From Taeniopygia guttata (lineage: Eukaryota > Chordata > Aves > Passeriformes > Estrildidae), in the NCBI RefSeq assembly GCF_048771995.1, contig NC_133027.1, positions 100,872,501-100,936,500 of the forward strand: 64,000 nt of DNA. The letters run 5' to 3'. This document shows positions 38,601 to 53,600 of the stretch, piece after piece; the first letter of the stretch is position 1, and each line of letters begins with the position of its first letter. Position numbers and translations under genes: made by a program. Below the pieces are notes generated by a model. That model made no database searches. It worked only from the letters and a program-made list of their open reading frames with translations, and was not told where the DNA came from.

Positions 38601-41600
38601 GAAGGAGATTATGTCTTCAGAAATATTTTTGCTGCATAAGATTGTTGGTATGAGTTTTGGCTAGTATTCAGGTCTCACAGATGATATGTAAATAAACAGA
38701 GGAAAATAAAAAAACAAACTATAGCAAAAGCCCGCAACATAGTTTTCTCTACCTTCCTCATCTGTTTGTCTTGTAGACTTCTGATGGCTCAAAAACCCTT
38801 GTGATGAGAAATGGAGAACATTGTTTTTCTGTACTCAAATAGATCAGTCACCATTGAAGTCTGGAGAGCACCCAAGCTCTACTCCCACATCAGAATTTGA
38901 TTTGCTCTGCAAATTAATTTAATGCTTAGCCATATGACAAGCAATACAAGCCAGGATAGACCAAGCCAGAGCCTAATCCCAGAAGTGGTTGAACAATCCC
39001 AAATTCCATTTTTAGAAGCAGTAAGAACTCAAAGTATCCTGCTAATTGCAGGTCTCTTTAGAGGTCTGTAAGTAAGCTGTCAGCTATCAAAGCCCTCATG
39101 GAGCTCTGGGGTCCTGTGTCTAGGCAGAGTTTGATATCAAAGGTGGATACAAATTAAATTACATACACTGCTGTACATGAAATAAAATAGACTTGTGGGT
39201 TTTTTAGTTAGTCAATACAGATCAATTGCAAATCCTGTATTCTTCCACTACTAGATGCTTCTTGAAGGAGCGATTCTCACCACACTAATATAGTGATGAC
39301 GTTTGTGCTTCTTTTAAGGTAGTATCCACTTGTTCTACTACCCTGTTGAAGTTTCTGTCAAGACAAGCAGCTTCAGCAATGCTTCCACTGATGGCAACAG
39401 TGAATTGCTACCTCTGTGCACCTCCTCTTCTTGCCTCCAGAAATGCCAGCATAATTTATTCTATGAGTATTCATAATGGAATGGAATATCCCTGTACAGA
39501 CTTGAGAGTGCTTCAGCACCTGCCATGCTACCTTCCCCTGCAGGCATAATAGCATCAGGTTTGAAGCTTGATCAAAAAGGGTGAAGCAGACTAAGGAAGG
39601 AGAATGGATTTCTCCTACAGCAAAGAAAATTTAAGGCAAATTAAATTTATAAAACTAATTTTATAAAACCCTCTCAGTCTTAAGGTGGTTTCATTTGAGT
39701 TTCATAGGTATATCTGCAGTTTCCATCATCATATTGAGCAATGTTATGAAATAATGTTGTGCTTTCAGCAAAGAAGCACTCCTAGGTGCTTCATAACTTC
39801 TAGAGGTAAGGTGAGCATTAATAAAGGAGGTGTTTTTAGTGTAATTATATTGAGAAGATACCACATAATAAGCAGAAAACTAAAAAAAGTGCTGAAGTCT
39901 GGAAAAGAAGAAGAAAGGAAGAAGATACAGTAATAAATAAATAAGCACATTTAGTAACAAAGGATAAAAAGAATGGTGGACAACCGTTTTTTCTTCCTTT
40001 GGACACGTTCTTCACCCTGAAAGACAAAATTAATGCCCAATTGTGAGCTATTATGCAGTAGAAATATACAAATCTAGGCTTTTCTACAAGTGATACATGC
40101 ATTTCATGTAACAAGAGGCCTTGTCATTAATAAGATGTTAATAGAGCAGAAATATTGCATATTTCCTCAGGTTTTAGTACTGCTGGGGAGAACGGATACT
40201 AGATTATTCCAGTAAGAACAGTACAGCTGGGAAAGCTTATATTTTCGAGTGGTATGAACTCTATTGACTTACTACCCTATAGGAGGATAGGCATATATAT
40301 TTGTGTATATGCATACATATACATGTAAATATTCATTTTTAAATTTTTTTTTCCAAGAGAGAGACTTAGGAAAACATTAGATTTGCCCTAAATGCTAAAG
40401 TCAGTCAGTATTTAGAAAAAAGAAGTTTCCAACAAAAAGACAGTACTGTGTTGCCAATCTGGCCTCTGAAATGGGCATGGACTGTAAGTCACTGAGATAT
40501 TAAATAGCTGACAGTTTCCTTGATCAAAAGTTCAGGTTATATTATAAGCAAAGCAGTAGATTCACTAATTGCTGCCACTTACATTAATCACAGTTACATC
40601 AGATGATTTATGGATGACTGAAGCAGTCAGGAAATTTAAAAGAAAAAAAAAAGTTTTTAAGAATAAACCACAATTTACAGTGAAAGGTACTATTTAAATT
40701 CAGTCAGAAAAACCCTTTAATTGACAATGTGTAGCCCACGTCATTCCTCCTCTCCCACTACAAAACAGTTCTTTTAATTCATAACTTACTGTTTATAATC
40801 TTTCCTTATGACTGTGATGCTTCACCTATGGACTGGATTGCTGACATCCACTCTCAAGTTTTTCATTTCCAGTAAGGTTTCTCAGCTGCATTATTAACGT
40901 CAGAAGCAGGATAAACTCTACCTCTGTTGTCCTGTCCCTCATCTACATGTCCTGTGCCTGTGTTCAGTAATAGCTGCCCCAGTAGCTGCAGGGGAAATAA
41001 CACTCCAAAGCTCAAGACTTCCAAAATGATACTTTAGGTTTCAGCATTATCAGTGCCATATGACCCACAGCTGGTGTGACAATCCATCTAGATCAGAGTT
41101 TTAGATGAATCTTCTATGAACTGAAGGAGAGGTCATTTCCCCACTCAGATCACGCTCTGTCATGCCCAGTGGAAGGAGGGCAGCTGTACCTTTGGGTGCT
41201 GCCCTTCAGAAATGCCAAAAAAAGCCAGAGCAAAAGAACACAGAGAAATGGACTGCAGTGAGGATCAGTAGCCTGGCACTGTGGCCTTCTTGACAAGAGT
41301 TATAATTTATCTGTAGTGATGCCCCTGGCACAAGGTGAACTTTTCACTCATGTGAAAGCTCTAAGCATGAGCTTTTTTCCAGTGTATCTTCAGTTCTCTC
41401 TATTGTTTTGTTCCCTTGGCAGCATATTTATTCTTTCTCATGTTCACAGAGAGTGTATCTTCAATTCCAGGGGCATGTATTAATATTTCAAAACTCTTTC
41501 AAAAATAATACTGATTAAAAAATTGATTAAGCTTTTCTAATGTTGGAAAGAGTTCAGTTCAAGGGGTTTTCATACTTCAGTGGTTTCTTCTTTCCCCTAT

Positions 41601-44600
41601 TTTTTTTCATTTTGATGAAATTGTAGTGACTTGCTATAAATAAGGGATTTTTTCAATGATAGTTCTAAATTTGAATCATGTTTCAGACTACTTCAGCTAC
41701 ACTAGTACTCTGGTTTCTAGATGTGGTAAAGGGAACATGGAAAGCACGGCAGAATTGACTTCTGGAAATATTATTGTTCTGCGCACATAAAATTGAGGGA
41801 GAATGTGCCCATTATTTCAGGTCAAAGATACAGATCTGCTTACAGATCGTAACCCAGTTCTGTCATGAAGCACGAGTACCTAAGCACCTCCAAGCCCCAC
41901 AAACAGCAGAGCTGGTTTTCTTCTGAAAACAGCCAAGAAAAGGTCACCAAAGACAGATTTGAGTTCAGTGGTTCATAATTTGAATGCAACCCTTTTACAT
42001 AAACACAGTGGGAAGAGCAGCAGCTGTTGCTGGATTTGAGGGTATCCACAAAATTAAAGCAGAACAGCTTCCAAATGAAAAAGCACCATTAAAAAATTGA
42101 AAATGTACACCAAAAGACCTGTATGTGCATATTTGGAGCTTATCTGGAGAATTTACATATAATTTGATTGATTAAAGACCCTGCTACATCTGAAATTAAG
42201 CTTTCTATATTGTGTGTGTAATTAATGGTTGCTTGAACTGTAATGTTGTGCCCTCCAAAAAATAATTCCAAGGATAAAACCAGGACAGTGAAATTCCACC
42301 AGGTCCAGAGAATAGCCCTATATGCTCTATATCCAACTTCTTGGATAGATTGTTAATTCTTAGTAAGATAATAGAAATAATACATATTCTGTAACTTTTT
42401 AAAATAAATCAACAGATTTTAGAAGCCAGTTTTTGTTAGAAAAAAATCCTCAAATATTTGCTACTGCAAATGGAATGTATTCATACACATAGTCTTTGTA
42501 TAGAGAATATAAAGTACAGAATGTTTTGGAGTAGCTGCCTTAATGCTATATTCTTATTTCTTCAGCTTTTTTACCAGATTCAAGGAGATATGTGTTTGAA
42601 GATAATTGAAAATGGGAAACACAAAGACGTTGTCATCCGAGAAGGGGAGGTAAAACAAGATTGGTTTTCTGTTATAGTTGTACATAAGTATGTTACATGA
42701 ATGTTTTATGTGTTATTTAGAAACAAATTTATCTCTGCTGTGCAAGAGATCGAATCAGGATTTATTAAAAAAAAAATCAAAAGCTTGAATGGAGTATAGA
42801 AAATTTTAAGTAAATAATAGGAAACTACAATAAACTGTGTTCAACATTTGACTGTTTCAATAACAGATAAAAATCCCTCTGAACATCTGGGATATCTATT
42901 CAAATACCCCACACTCTCAGTCAAGAACATGGGATCTGCTATGTGAATTCAGTTGGATCAGTCTTTAATTTACACCTTGCCAGGTACACACTGCTCATCC
43001 ACCCACCCACATCATTAAACAAACTGCCTAAACTGAGGAATTTAAGTGATTCATACATTTTCAGCCTTCTTTCATCCTCACAGCTCGACTTTCCAGCCAT
43101 CACAGTAGGACAGCTTTAAAAGAGCCGTTTACAAATAAAATCTATCCAATTTTTCCTTAGAGTAGTACTTTTGCTAAAGCACAGATTGCAGTGCTTTTAC
43201 CAAGAGCATGAATAGACACTGGCTGTTACTACAAGTTAGATGTACTAGAACTACTACTCATGGTTATTGACACAGCTTGGACTGCACTCTAGTCTTTGAA
43301 AGGATTATTAGGTCTAGTGGAGACAACCTTTAAAATGGAAAGTATGTTAAACCCAATAGCTTAATACCATTAAAAGCATTATGGCTTTTTCAATGACAAA
43401 ACAGAGCCACGTTTTCCAACTATGAGGTTTCTGGTGTTACACTTCACACTGCAGGAGCACACCCAGCTGAGATCTCAGCATGTAAGAGAAGCACTAATGA
43501 AAAGGAGCACACCATACTTGGTGGAAAGACTGACACTAATACTGCTGAGGCACTGTCATTAGCTCTATTTTGTAGACAGAGGAACTCTATGGACTGCCCA
43601 GCCTTAGCAAAAACATCTCCACTGGAGAAGAATACAGGCTTACCAGCTAGCTGCTAGGAAAGGGTTTATTCTCAAGCTTCAAAAATAGGCTTCTCTTAAC
43701 CACATGTTGCCTAGTCACTTTGTCACTTGCATGAGAAAATAGACCCTCATATTTGTTATTTATTTCTGGAGAGAATAGCACTCCTCATCATGCAATCAAA
43801 GGTTCTCAAAGTGTTGGGAGGATACATGTGGCTGATTAGTTTAAACATTTTACTGAGCAGATAAAAAAATCTGCTTTTTTATTTCCCTTTCAATTACTCA
43901 GAAATTGCAGTAAGTTTATAAATTTCAGATGAGAAATTGATTGGATTTTCATTTCAGTTGTGCCTAGAAAAGGTGATCAGACCAGGAGGAGAGAACTTGC
44001 CTGCCATCAAGGCAGTGCTGATTGCAGTCACTGTGTCATCATTCACAGAGAAAGCAAGAAACAGTGTTTGCAGGGCTGTGGGTACAGCTGCAAAGGAGAA
44101 ACATGGGATCAACAAGAAGTTGGGGAGAAGTGGGGAAAGGAGCAGAAGACTTTGCAGGTTGAGGGGCAGGAAAAGGACAATGCAAAAAACAAAGACTTCC
44201 TGACACTGATACCTTCTGATTTCACTTAACAGATGTTCCTGCTACCTGCCAGGATACCTCATTCTCCTCAGAGATACGAAAACACTGTGGGTCTTGTGAT
44301 GGAGAGGAAAAGATTAAAAACAGAAATGGATGGGCTCAGGTGAAGTAAAAACTATTGACTAATCTGTTAGAATTCATAATATAAACTAATTTCTTATATC
44401 AATACAATGCTGTGTTTTCATTTCCTGGTAATTTATCAAATTCATCCTGGCAATTTTGTACTAATTCTATCCACATATCTATTTATCTATACATGCATAA
44501 ACAGAGATCTCATTTAGCATTTACTTCAGTTAAACAAGGACCATATTGAAATTTCTGAAATACATGTGATTATAGTAGTCTACTTATGTACTATGTACTG

Positions 44601-47600
44601 CTATTGCCTTAGGTTTTAAAAAAGATCTCAGAGCTCTCTAACAACTCAAATAAAAAAGATTTTTTTATCAGTTCTGGCAAGCAGAATATTTATTCCTTTG
44701 TAAGCACTGAAAGCAAAAAGGTGAAGAACAGCTTTCTTGTCAAGTGTGTGGGAAGCTAGAAACAAAAGTCATTTTTTTCACCACTAGTCCCTCTACATTG
44801 TACACACTCTGCCTAGGTTTTATCTTCATGTAAGTGAGTGGTTTGCTTTGTCTTCCAGAGGGAGCAGGACTCAGTTTTGTCTTGTGTCCATACAGAACTC
44901 ACAAGACTAAGAGAGAAAGTCACAACAGTTTAACATTAACCAATCTAGAAAACTGTCTTGGTATTAACCAGAGACGTCAGACCAAGCAGAATTTACAGCT
45001 GTCCATATAATCCATACAGATTTAAAACTGTGGTGATATCTGTAAAATGCTGTTTCTATCCTTTCACTTACAATTTTGACTGTTGCATGGGTAGTGTCAT
45101 AGCAGGAAGATTACAAGTATGCAGAGCTAGAAAGATACTCTTTCATTCAAAGAAACAAGGCTACAGAAACTAAGGGACCATTCAAGAACAGAAACCCACA
45201 TGATTAAATTCCAAGCTAAAAATAAGTCCAGTTCATTTAAAGTATTGTTTGCCTATGTAGTTGTCTCTTTTTTCCTTCCATTGCAGATCTGTAGCTTGTG
45301 TGGACTTATATTATTTAAAGGATACTTTCAGCTAGAAAAAAAAATAGCCAGTTATTTAGATAAAAACCATTTATTATTAAGATAACAAGAACTAAATAGC
45401 AAAAAAATAACTTAAATAGTAAAGTAAACTTTACTTAAAATAAAAAAACCTACCATGTGAAGTCTGTGAATGGTATGAGAGAGAAATGCTGAATGCCTTT
45501 TTAGGGATCCAGGCTGATCTAGAAATTTGCACTCCAATGTAGGCATGCTTATGTGGAGAAGCTAAACTAAAACTACCTTATGGTTTCTACCTTGCAGGTG
45601 GAAATTAACACATCCTCAATTCAAAATATCTAGTCAGATGCCTTAAAATAAATCAGAAGTTTTTAGTGCCCTTGTTTTCACACTGATGTGGTGAATGAAG
45701 ACACTTGATGTTTTGGAAGTGAACAATCTTGTCATGCTTTTGAACCTACATTCCCTCTGTGTGCTCCTGAGACAGAGGGGAATTTACAACCAGAACCCCA
45801 AATGTTCTCATACTTTTTTCAATACCAGCCACCTGCAGCAAAGACTGCACAAGAAGAAATCATAATGCACTTTGAAGTATGCTGACTCAAAGTCTAATAA
45901 TGTGTTACTGTTCCGTTATTTATCATGTCTACAAACCACAGTCATAAATCAAAGCCCCCAGCATGCTGATTACTGCACAAGTGAAGAGTAAGTAGCCTGC
46001 CCCAGTGTTCCAGCCTAAGTAATGATTACATGTCTTGTGCTATGAGAAAAATGATCTAGCTAATCTTAATTCTGTGGCAAATAAGCACCAAACCAAATAA
46101 GTTTGATGTTAGTCATACTGTTGGATACTTTATTTGTACCAAATGAGACATATTTAGCATCTCCCTTCCCTGTAGATTGTGTTCAGAACTTGTGCTGGCG
46201 CACAACTTTTTCTAAATTGGAGGTATAGATAGTTATTCTCTTCAGTGTATGCTCTTTTTGCAAAAGTTGAGGAGCCAGGAAGCACTTAGAAAATTTCTGG
46301 ACCATATATGTATAGATACATAAGACAGACATGAATATACAGATATGGACAGGATAATTTCATAAGTTTTGTTTTCTCTTCAGACACACATTCCAGTAAC
46401 TTTAAGCTAAAAGGCATACAGGACCTTTTTAGAAACATTGACAATATGAGTGACAGGACTGGAGCACCATTCCTTGCAGTCTTTTAAAAATCTGACTGTA
46501 AATTCTGTATTTGTCATTCCATAGATTGATTCCATACAGCAACCTTAACTTATTGACCTCACCAAAATTTATTTATTTGTTAAGACAAGAAACTAAAGCA
46601 CATGAAGCACTAAATTCCTCTTCAGAGGGGTGATTCAAACACATCCCAAATCTGTGTAGCTGAAAACCATCTATTTTTCACTAACCATAAGCCACCTTGT
46701 TTTCTTATCAGCCCATGCATGGGCACCAAGCAAGCTGACTCTATCAAATTTATGTCATAGCTGCATGGAAGCAATTGCTGGAAATGATATTTGGGTCCAG
46801 TTTTTTTTGTTTTGTTTTTGGATTTTTTTGTTTGGTTTGGGTTTTTTTTTGGGGGGGGGGGGTTTGTTTTTTTTTTTTTTTTTCAGTAACTACATCCAAG
46901 GTCAAAGTTATTGGTCCCAAGAGATTATGGCAGCAATCATTTCCAGAATGAAATAGGGAAAGGGTGATTTAGGATTGATCAACAGAACTACAAGGCACTC
47001 CACAGAAATTTGAACATCCCACCAAGTCACCCAACCAGGAAAATGGAAACTTTCCTCAGAATGAAGTACACCAGGCTTGATAATAAGGTGCTCTTATGCA
47101 ACACTGAATAGCTATTTTCTTCAAAAGACTGAAATAGCCTGATCAGTTGTTAATAAAAAGATTGACTAATGTGTTTACTTTATCAGATACTATGTTGGAG
47201 AATCAACTAATGTCCTCTTTGAAAAATGGTTTCACTGTGAAGATCTCGGCACTCAACTTGCACCAATAATTCAAGAGTAAGTTTTCCTTTATACATTTTT
47301 AAAAAAAATAAATTATATTGTAGATTTTTGTCAGCCTGTGGCTTATGCCATTAATTTGCTATTTATGCTGCATTTTACATAGACTTGTTAAAAGTTAATT
47401 GCTGCTCTATAAATTTTTAATCATGTCTTGTATGCCCCAAATTCATCAAATCAGATTTTTTTTAAAAAAGAGAAATCAAGTATTTCTCACATCCTTCTGG
47501 AACTCACTTTTTTGAACCAGTAAACTTTGTAGCACACTGCTTCTAAGTGCAAAAATAATTGAGTGAAAAATTAACACTGATTAATGCTATGTTATCAAGG

Positions 47601-50600
47601 TAAATCACTGAACTGCTTAAAGGCTTCTTTCACTCTTGCTTTAATCTAAGTACTTTTAATTGATATTATTTATGCATGATCAGGACTGTGGCAAATTTGG
47701 TAGAGAGCTACTGTCTAGGAAACATGTGAATGTCATTAATCAGTTTTTAAAATGGTTATTAAAAGTGAACAAAGGAAATGTTTAGTGATATTAATCTTGT
47801 AGGACTTTCAGACAAATCCTCTGTCAGTAAAATAGATATAGTCTTGAATACATGTGACAGTAGCTGAGGATTTGGCATTTCCATTATCAGCACAAAACTT
47901 ACTGGCCAGTATTACTGCCTAGTCTTTGTTAACCTACAGAACAACTTTTTTACTTCTGTTTAAATGTTCATTATTCCAGGTTTTTCAATTCAAGGCAATA
48001 TAAAACTGGAAAACCAAACCCAGGTAATACAAATTAATTTCAGAATTAGAACAATTGCTGATTGAAGAGCAATGATTCTCACCACATAAAATAAGTACCT
48101 GTTTTTCTTTCTGGTTGTATAAATTAAAGTTATTTTGGAAAGAAATTCCTTTCATTACCCCAACCACAGGGAAATTCTATATAAATTATTACCAACGGCA
48201 TCTTGCTTGGTCATGTGATGCCATCTACCTATCAGGGAACTATACTAATGTGAAATGTGAAAACTCTATCCTTCCATGCCTGTCAAGTCTTATACTAACA
48301 AAATTTCACTTCTGACAGCCCATAAAGAGATTTTTACAAGTAGAATTAATACACTTTATACCTACTTGTACTCCTTTACCTATAACTGTGATCTATTCTT
48401 GGGAAACCTAGGGAAAACCAGATTATTTTAGTTCCCATAGGGTCTGATCTGTTTAGCATTTTATTTCCATGCTGTCGTGCCACATTTTTATTTTGTCTCT
48501 GTTGTGGATAGAGATTGCAAATTCCACACTGGAACAAATACTCTAGTTGTAACTCCACTTAAATCTGTTGGAAAGAGACACAAAACAGAGAAAGCGACTT
48601 CTAGAAAGCAAAGTTATTAATTTTGGCTTTAGGAGTCAGATCTCTCAAATATGATGGTGCTTTTCTGCATGGCAACAAAAGCCTCAGTTGCAAGGATATT
48701 GCAACAGCACCTTCAGTGAGAAATTTGTTTTGCTGAAACCATACAATTCTGCTGGCCCACAGCTTTAAATGAGCACCCACCGTGTGCATGGTCCACATTC
48801 CTATTGAATAACATAAACTATGCCCAAAATACCACCCTTAGTCTTAATTATGTACAAAAGACCACACTATACAACCATTTCTGCACCTGCAGGAACAGGC
48901 TCTATAGACTATTTGGAAGTGCTTTAGCTTTGTGCAACCTGGTCAGTTCTGCTGCAAGAACTACCTGGAAAGTCTCCATGACATTACCAGGTTCTTAATT
49001 TGCACATGGAAAATGATCATAAGAACAGCAGAAGCTGCCAGTGTAATCTCCAAGAGAGCCTGAGATTCCTTCCTGCAGGGTTCCTACACCGGCTAGCCAA
49101 ATGCTACCAGCTCAGTCAATCTCCCTGCTCAGCTAGGTTTGTTCTTTCAAAAGTCTCTCTGCTGTCTCATCTATGCTGGCAACTGAGGGACATCCTGCAC
49201 CAACCAAGAAATGGATGTATGGCTCAGGTGCACTGCACCCAGCTATACTACTCTCAACCTCATGACCAACTTGAATATCATCTTCCAGTCACACTCAAAA
49301 CTTGAATTCCATAGCTCTTGCAACAAGAGAAATTTTAGTTTCCCCTCTCTAAAAGGTTTTTGGATCAGCTGTCCTTAATCTCCACATCAATTCCTAAATA
49401 TCTTAAGGTGATTGTTATGAATTACTCTAAGAGAGACAAAAGCTTCAGTGAAATGTTATTTCTACATCTATCCTGTCTCTCAGCTTGATAGTCAGCATAA
49501 AAAAAAGTCACTGTTTGCCATCTCAATCAATAACAGAACAAAGCTGTTACTGAAATTCTAAAATTCGGTTAAGCCGTTTTTTACCTGAATATCAAAGTTC
49601 TTAAAAATAATTTACTAGAACATTGTTGCAAACATGAAGTTAAGAGAAGATTATTCTGTATGGGGTAGCAACCTTAAAGCCCTTGCAGTCAGAGAATGGT
49701 AAAGCAGTCAGAAACCCTGCCTGAAAACTTTGCTGAACCAGCTTTAGGCATTGGCTCTTTGACTGACTGGGAAATGTAATTATCAGGGAATTTCTGATCA
49801 TGTTTCTTATAAATAAAAAGATCTTGTCTCCAAGATCTTACTTTTATTTATATGCACTGTCAAAATCTGTTTTAGTCTGAGAATGTCTCCAGCGTTTGGG
49901 TGTTGGTGGTTTGGCTTGTTTGGGGTTTTCTTTGCATGGAATGTGTGAGGGCTACGTAGTACATGTACTGCCTCACTGTGTGTTCATACAGTGTTTAGTA
50001 GAGGAAATATAATTTCAGATGAAGCCTCTAGATGCTGCTCTAATAAAAAAAATACCATATCACACATAGTATCCTTGTACAATACAAGTGATTTGCAATA
50101 AACATCCCTCACCAGGTTAAGAGTTTAAATATCAATAACAAATTAATAATATCAGGGCAGAAACAAAATTACATTAAAGATTTATATTGTTAATATTTTT
50201 GCAGAAAATTAGGGCTAAGGAACAAACCTGACAATCAATCAGAAGCTACAACATATCCTGAGACCTGTTTTTTAAACAAGAAATTCTGAGAAACTGTTAT
50301 TGATAAATTTAGTACAGAAGCTCTTTCCTTGTAATTTACCTGGCAGGTTTTCAGCCTGGGGAACAGCTTTCTTTTTCCAATTTTCAGGTTTTGTGGACAA
50401 TAAATAACCCAACATCTCAGTGATATTTATGTGTGAGGAAAACACCCAACATTTTTAGTTACAAAAGTTTTAGTTTATAGCTCCTGTAACTCTCAGTGAC
50501 GATGTTTAAAAAAAAAGAAAACAGCAGTTTGACTGAGATAGAAGATGGTAATATGTTCACTCTGAAGGCATACCCAGCTGATATAATTATTTCCTCAGCA

Positions 50601-53600
50601 GCTCTCTTTTCTTTTTTTTTTTCTTTTAAGAAGTAGAGTTCAGAAACCAGCATGACATTTGTAACATATAACAAGCTACCAGTTGCCATGATGTTTCACT
50701 CAATACATATGTCAACATTGTCTGAGTTGGCTTATGCAGAGGATGGCCTCTCAGCCTTTTTTTTCAGTTCTGAAAATCCAGAATTACTTCAATTTTAAAG
50801 CGCCAGCTGAAGCACTCTTAGGTTCCTCTCCACATAAGTCTGAACTAGTGCCTCACCTTCTTAGAGAGAAATGGAATAAAAATGAGGAAAAACATCTTCA
50901 AAGAAATCCTGGATTGCAGCTCACTCATAGAGGAAAGATGTAAATAGAATCAATCAAGTTGCAATGGTTTCTGAAAAACAAAGGGGAAAAAAAAAACCCT
51001 AAGTCCAGACCTTTCCTTGATTTATGGTTCCTAACTTAGCCAATAGCTGGGAAAGTCCCTCTGAAAGCAGGGCAATCAAAATGTATAAAGAACGAGAAGA
51101 AGGGGGACTCAAATGCCATTAGGAAAAATATAATCAGAAATATTTATTGCATGCAGTCCTTACTTGAGGCATCCTCCCTGAAACTTTTGTATTTTATTGC
51201 TAGACTCTTTTGTTTCCATGTGCAGAAATAAAGCCTGACAATACTCTCCCTTTTTTTATCGAAAATGCCGAATATTTTTAGGATATAGGCTAAACAGGGA
51301 ACTCTCAAGATAGGCTGGTTTGGGTTACTTTTAATATTTTTTGACATGAGGAATCATAGTTATCGAAACAAGTCTCATTGCTTTCAGTTGAATCAGCCTG
51401 AGAGCAAGATTATACCAATGTTAACTATTTCATCTCACTTTTCTATCCAAGAGGACAAAAAGATGGTTCAGACAGAGAAACCTTGGTTCTAATAAAGGGT
51501 GATGGCTAAATATTCTTTGTAGAAGTATCCAGAAGCTCAAAAGCTTTACCTGCCATGCCTGCAATAATCCAGACTTCTTTTAGGAGTAATTTGAAAACTG
51601 CAGTAAAATTTTTTTCTACAGTTAGGTGTGTTTGAAAATGAACCTCATGAACCTATACCTCATGGTATAGGTAGAATATCAGGAATTTGTTTATCCAAAC
51701 GAATCTACTTCTAATTATCAATGAAATTTTATTTCCCAAACAAGCTTTATTGTGAGTGAACATACAGTTATATAATAGAAAACCAGTCCCATAGTGACTT
51801 CACTAGAACAACTGGCATTGATCTTTGGTGTATCTAGGGTGATTTTCAATCTAGACTAAGAATCTAGTTAGTACAGTTAGAACCCAGGGCAGTTTTATGT
51901 TTCTGATTCAGAGCAAAAAAAACCTAAGGAATTGAATGAACATGAAAAATTAGGTGTTTTCTTCAGTCAGTGGAGCAGGAGTTACCATAGAGCCTAAGGC
52001 TCTGTAAATGTTTTGTGGTCTCAGCAGTGCTATTAAAGAAGTTATAAGGGTAAACTCAGCACTATAAAAATTGGCTTCTGTATAGTCATCCTCTGTAGCT
52101 AATCCAGTGAACCTCCATAGACAGTATTTTCTGCTCAGTCTTGTTTCATTGATATATAAAAACAAACAGATCTTTATCTTTCTATTTTTTCTTGTTTTCA
52201 GTTAACTGGCTAGTGAGCAATGTTAATTCAATTAAAACTACTTCAGAAAACTAAAAACATGCAGGAAGAAATTCTGTCTGCATTTGCACTACGGCAGATA
52301 CAGGGCCATGCTTTTGAACTTCAAATAACTATAAATATTTGTGCCTTTCTGTTTTAAGTACATTGAAATAATTCTAAAGACTCTGTGGTTTTTTTTTTCA
52401 AAAAAAAATGCTAATTTTGAACATATTTGCTATGTATCTGTTTAGAAAATTGATTATTTAATTCTCTTTACTCTCATCTTAAAGGACTTCCAACACACCT
52501 TCTCTTCCATAACATGGTACTTCTCTCTGCTATGAGTACTTGTATTAAAAAAAGAAAAAAACAGTATATGAGCATTTAGATATTAAGGACTAACCAATAC
52601 AGAGACTTAATCATTTTGAACTGTCTAGACTCAACAAAGTTGTGGAATTCCCCACAGCACCATCTCTGTAACTTTTATCAACAATGTGAATCTTCCCCTT
52701 TTCTGTATCATCCTCATTGCTCTCTTCTGGCAAAGACAACCATATAAACACACTGTTCATCTTTAGCCTGTCATATATAGATCCTTTAAGCAACTTCCAA
52801 GTCATGTTTAGATCTCTCCTGAAGCTACGCCTAAACTGCAAAGGCTATGTTGGTGGAATAAGAGGATAGAACCATATAATAAACCCCTCCAATTCTTATA
52901 AGCATGTTACCTCTCACTGGTTTCATCTGTTTCCTCTGCTCTCATATTTGAATGAGGACACCAGTCCCTAGTGAGTGCAGAGCTCAGAATGAAAATGAAC
53001 TACTCAGACACACCAACCTAAATCAGCACTATTTAATGCAGAAATAAAGTATGATTACAACACCTGGAGTAGGGGTGCTATAATTTTCCATATGAAAACT
53101 TCTATTGAGGGTTTTTAGTTCCAAACTACAGTGTAACATCCAAGACCCAGGACTGCAGGCTGCACATTCTCTGGAGCCAAAAGGTTCATTATGCTCCCAG
53201 AGCCCAGGGCAGATAAAGACAAAAAAAAAAACAAAAACCAAAAACAAGAAAAAAAAAAAAACCACAAAACAAAGTCTTCAGGAAGAAATCTGCTTCTCCC
53301 ACAGCATTCTCAAGTGAGCCTCCTCACAGAGGGGCAGAACATAAACTGTAGGTTCTGAGAGTTCTCCTGATGCTTCACTGTGTGAACCAAGACACTACTG
53401 ACTCATACATACCTATAGTACATAATAAACCTATCAGAGCAATAGGAAGAAATGCCCTATAGAGCTGTTTCCCTTTCTGTTCAGACTTTTGTGAAACAAA
53501 TAAGAAATATTTAAAAGCTATAAAGCTCAGCAGTTTCACAGCAGGTATGTCCTCTCTAATAAAGTAGCTTCTTTCCTCCTTATGTTCTTAAATGCTCCCC

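Larger units (their letters stand above)
33728..42565 (+). other. HAAO: HAAO intron 2
   Basis: About 8.8 kb. It holds a minisatellite (34010-34071), a T16 run (35029-35044), a CR1 3' end (36727-36998) and a probable solo LTR (37721-38158). No exon-like sequence was recognised in it. Confidence 0.7.

Noticed and set aside
48600-49320. Slightly GC-raised stretch in HAAO intron 6 with a 101-codon frame (49000-49305)
   Set aside because: No family resemblance and no phase-compatible splice context. HAAO exon 6 joins exon 7 in frame without it.
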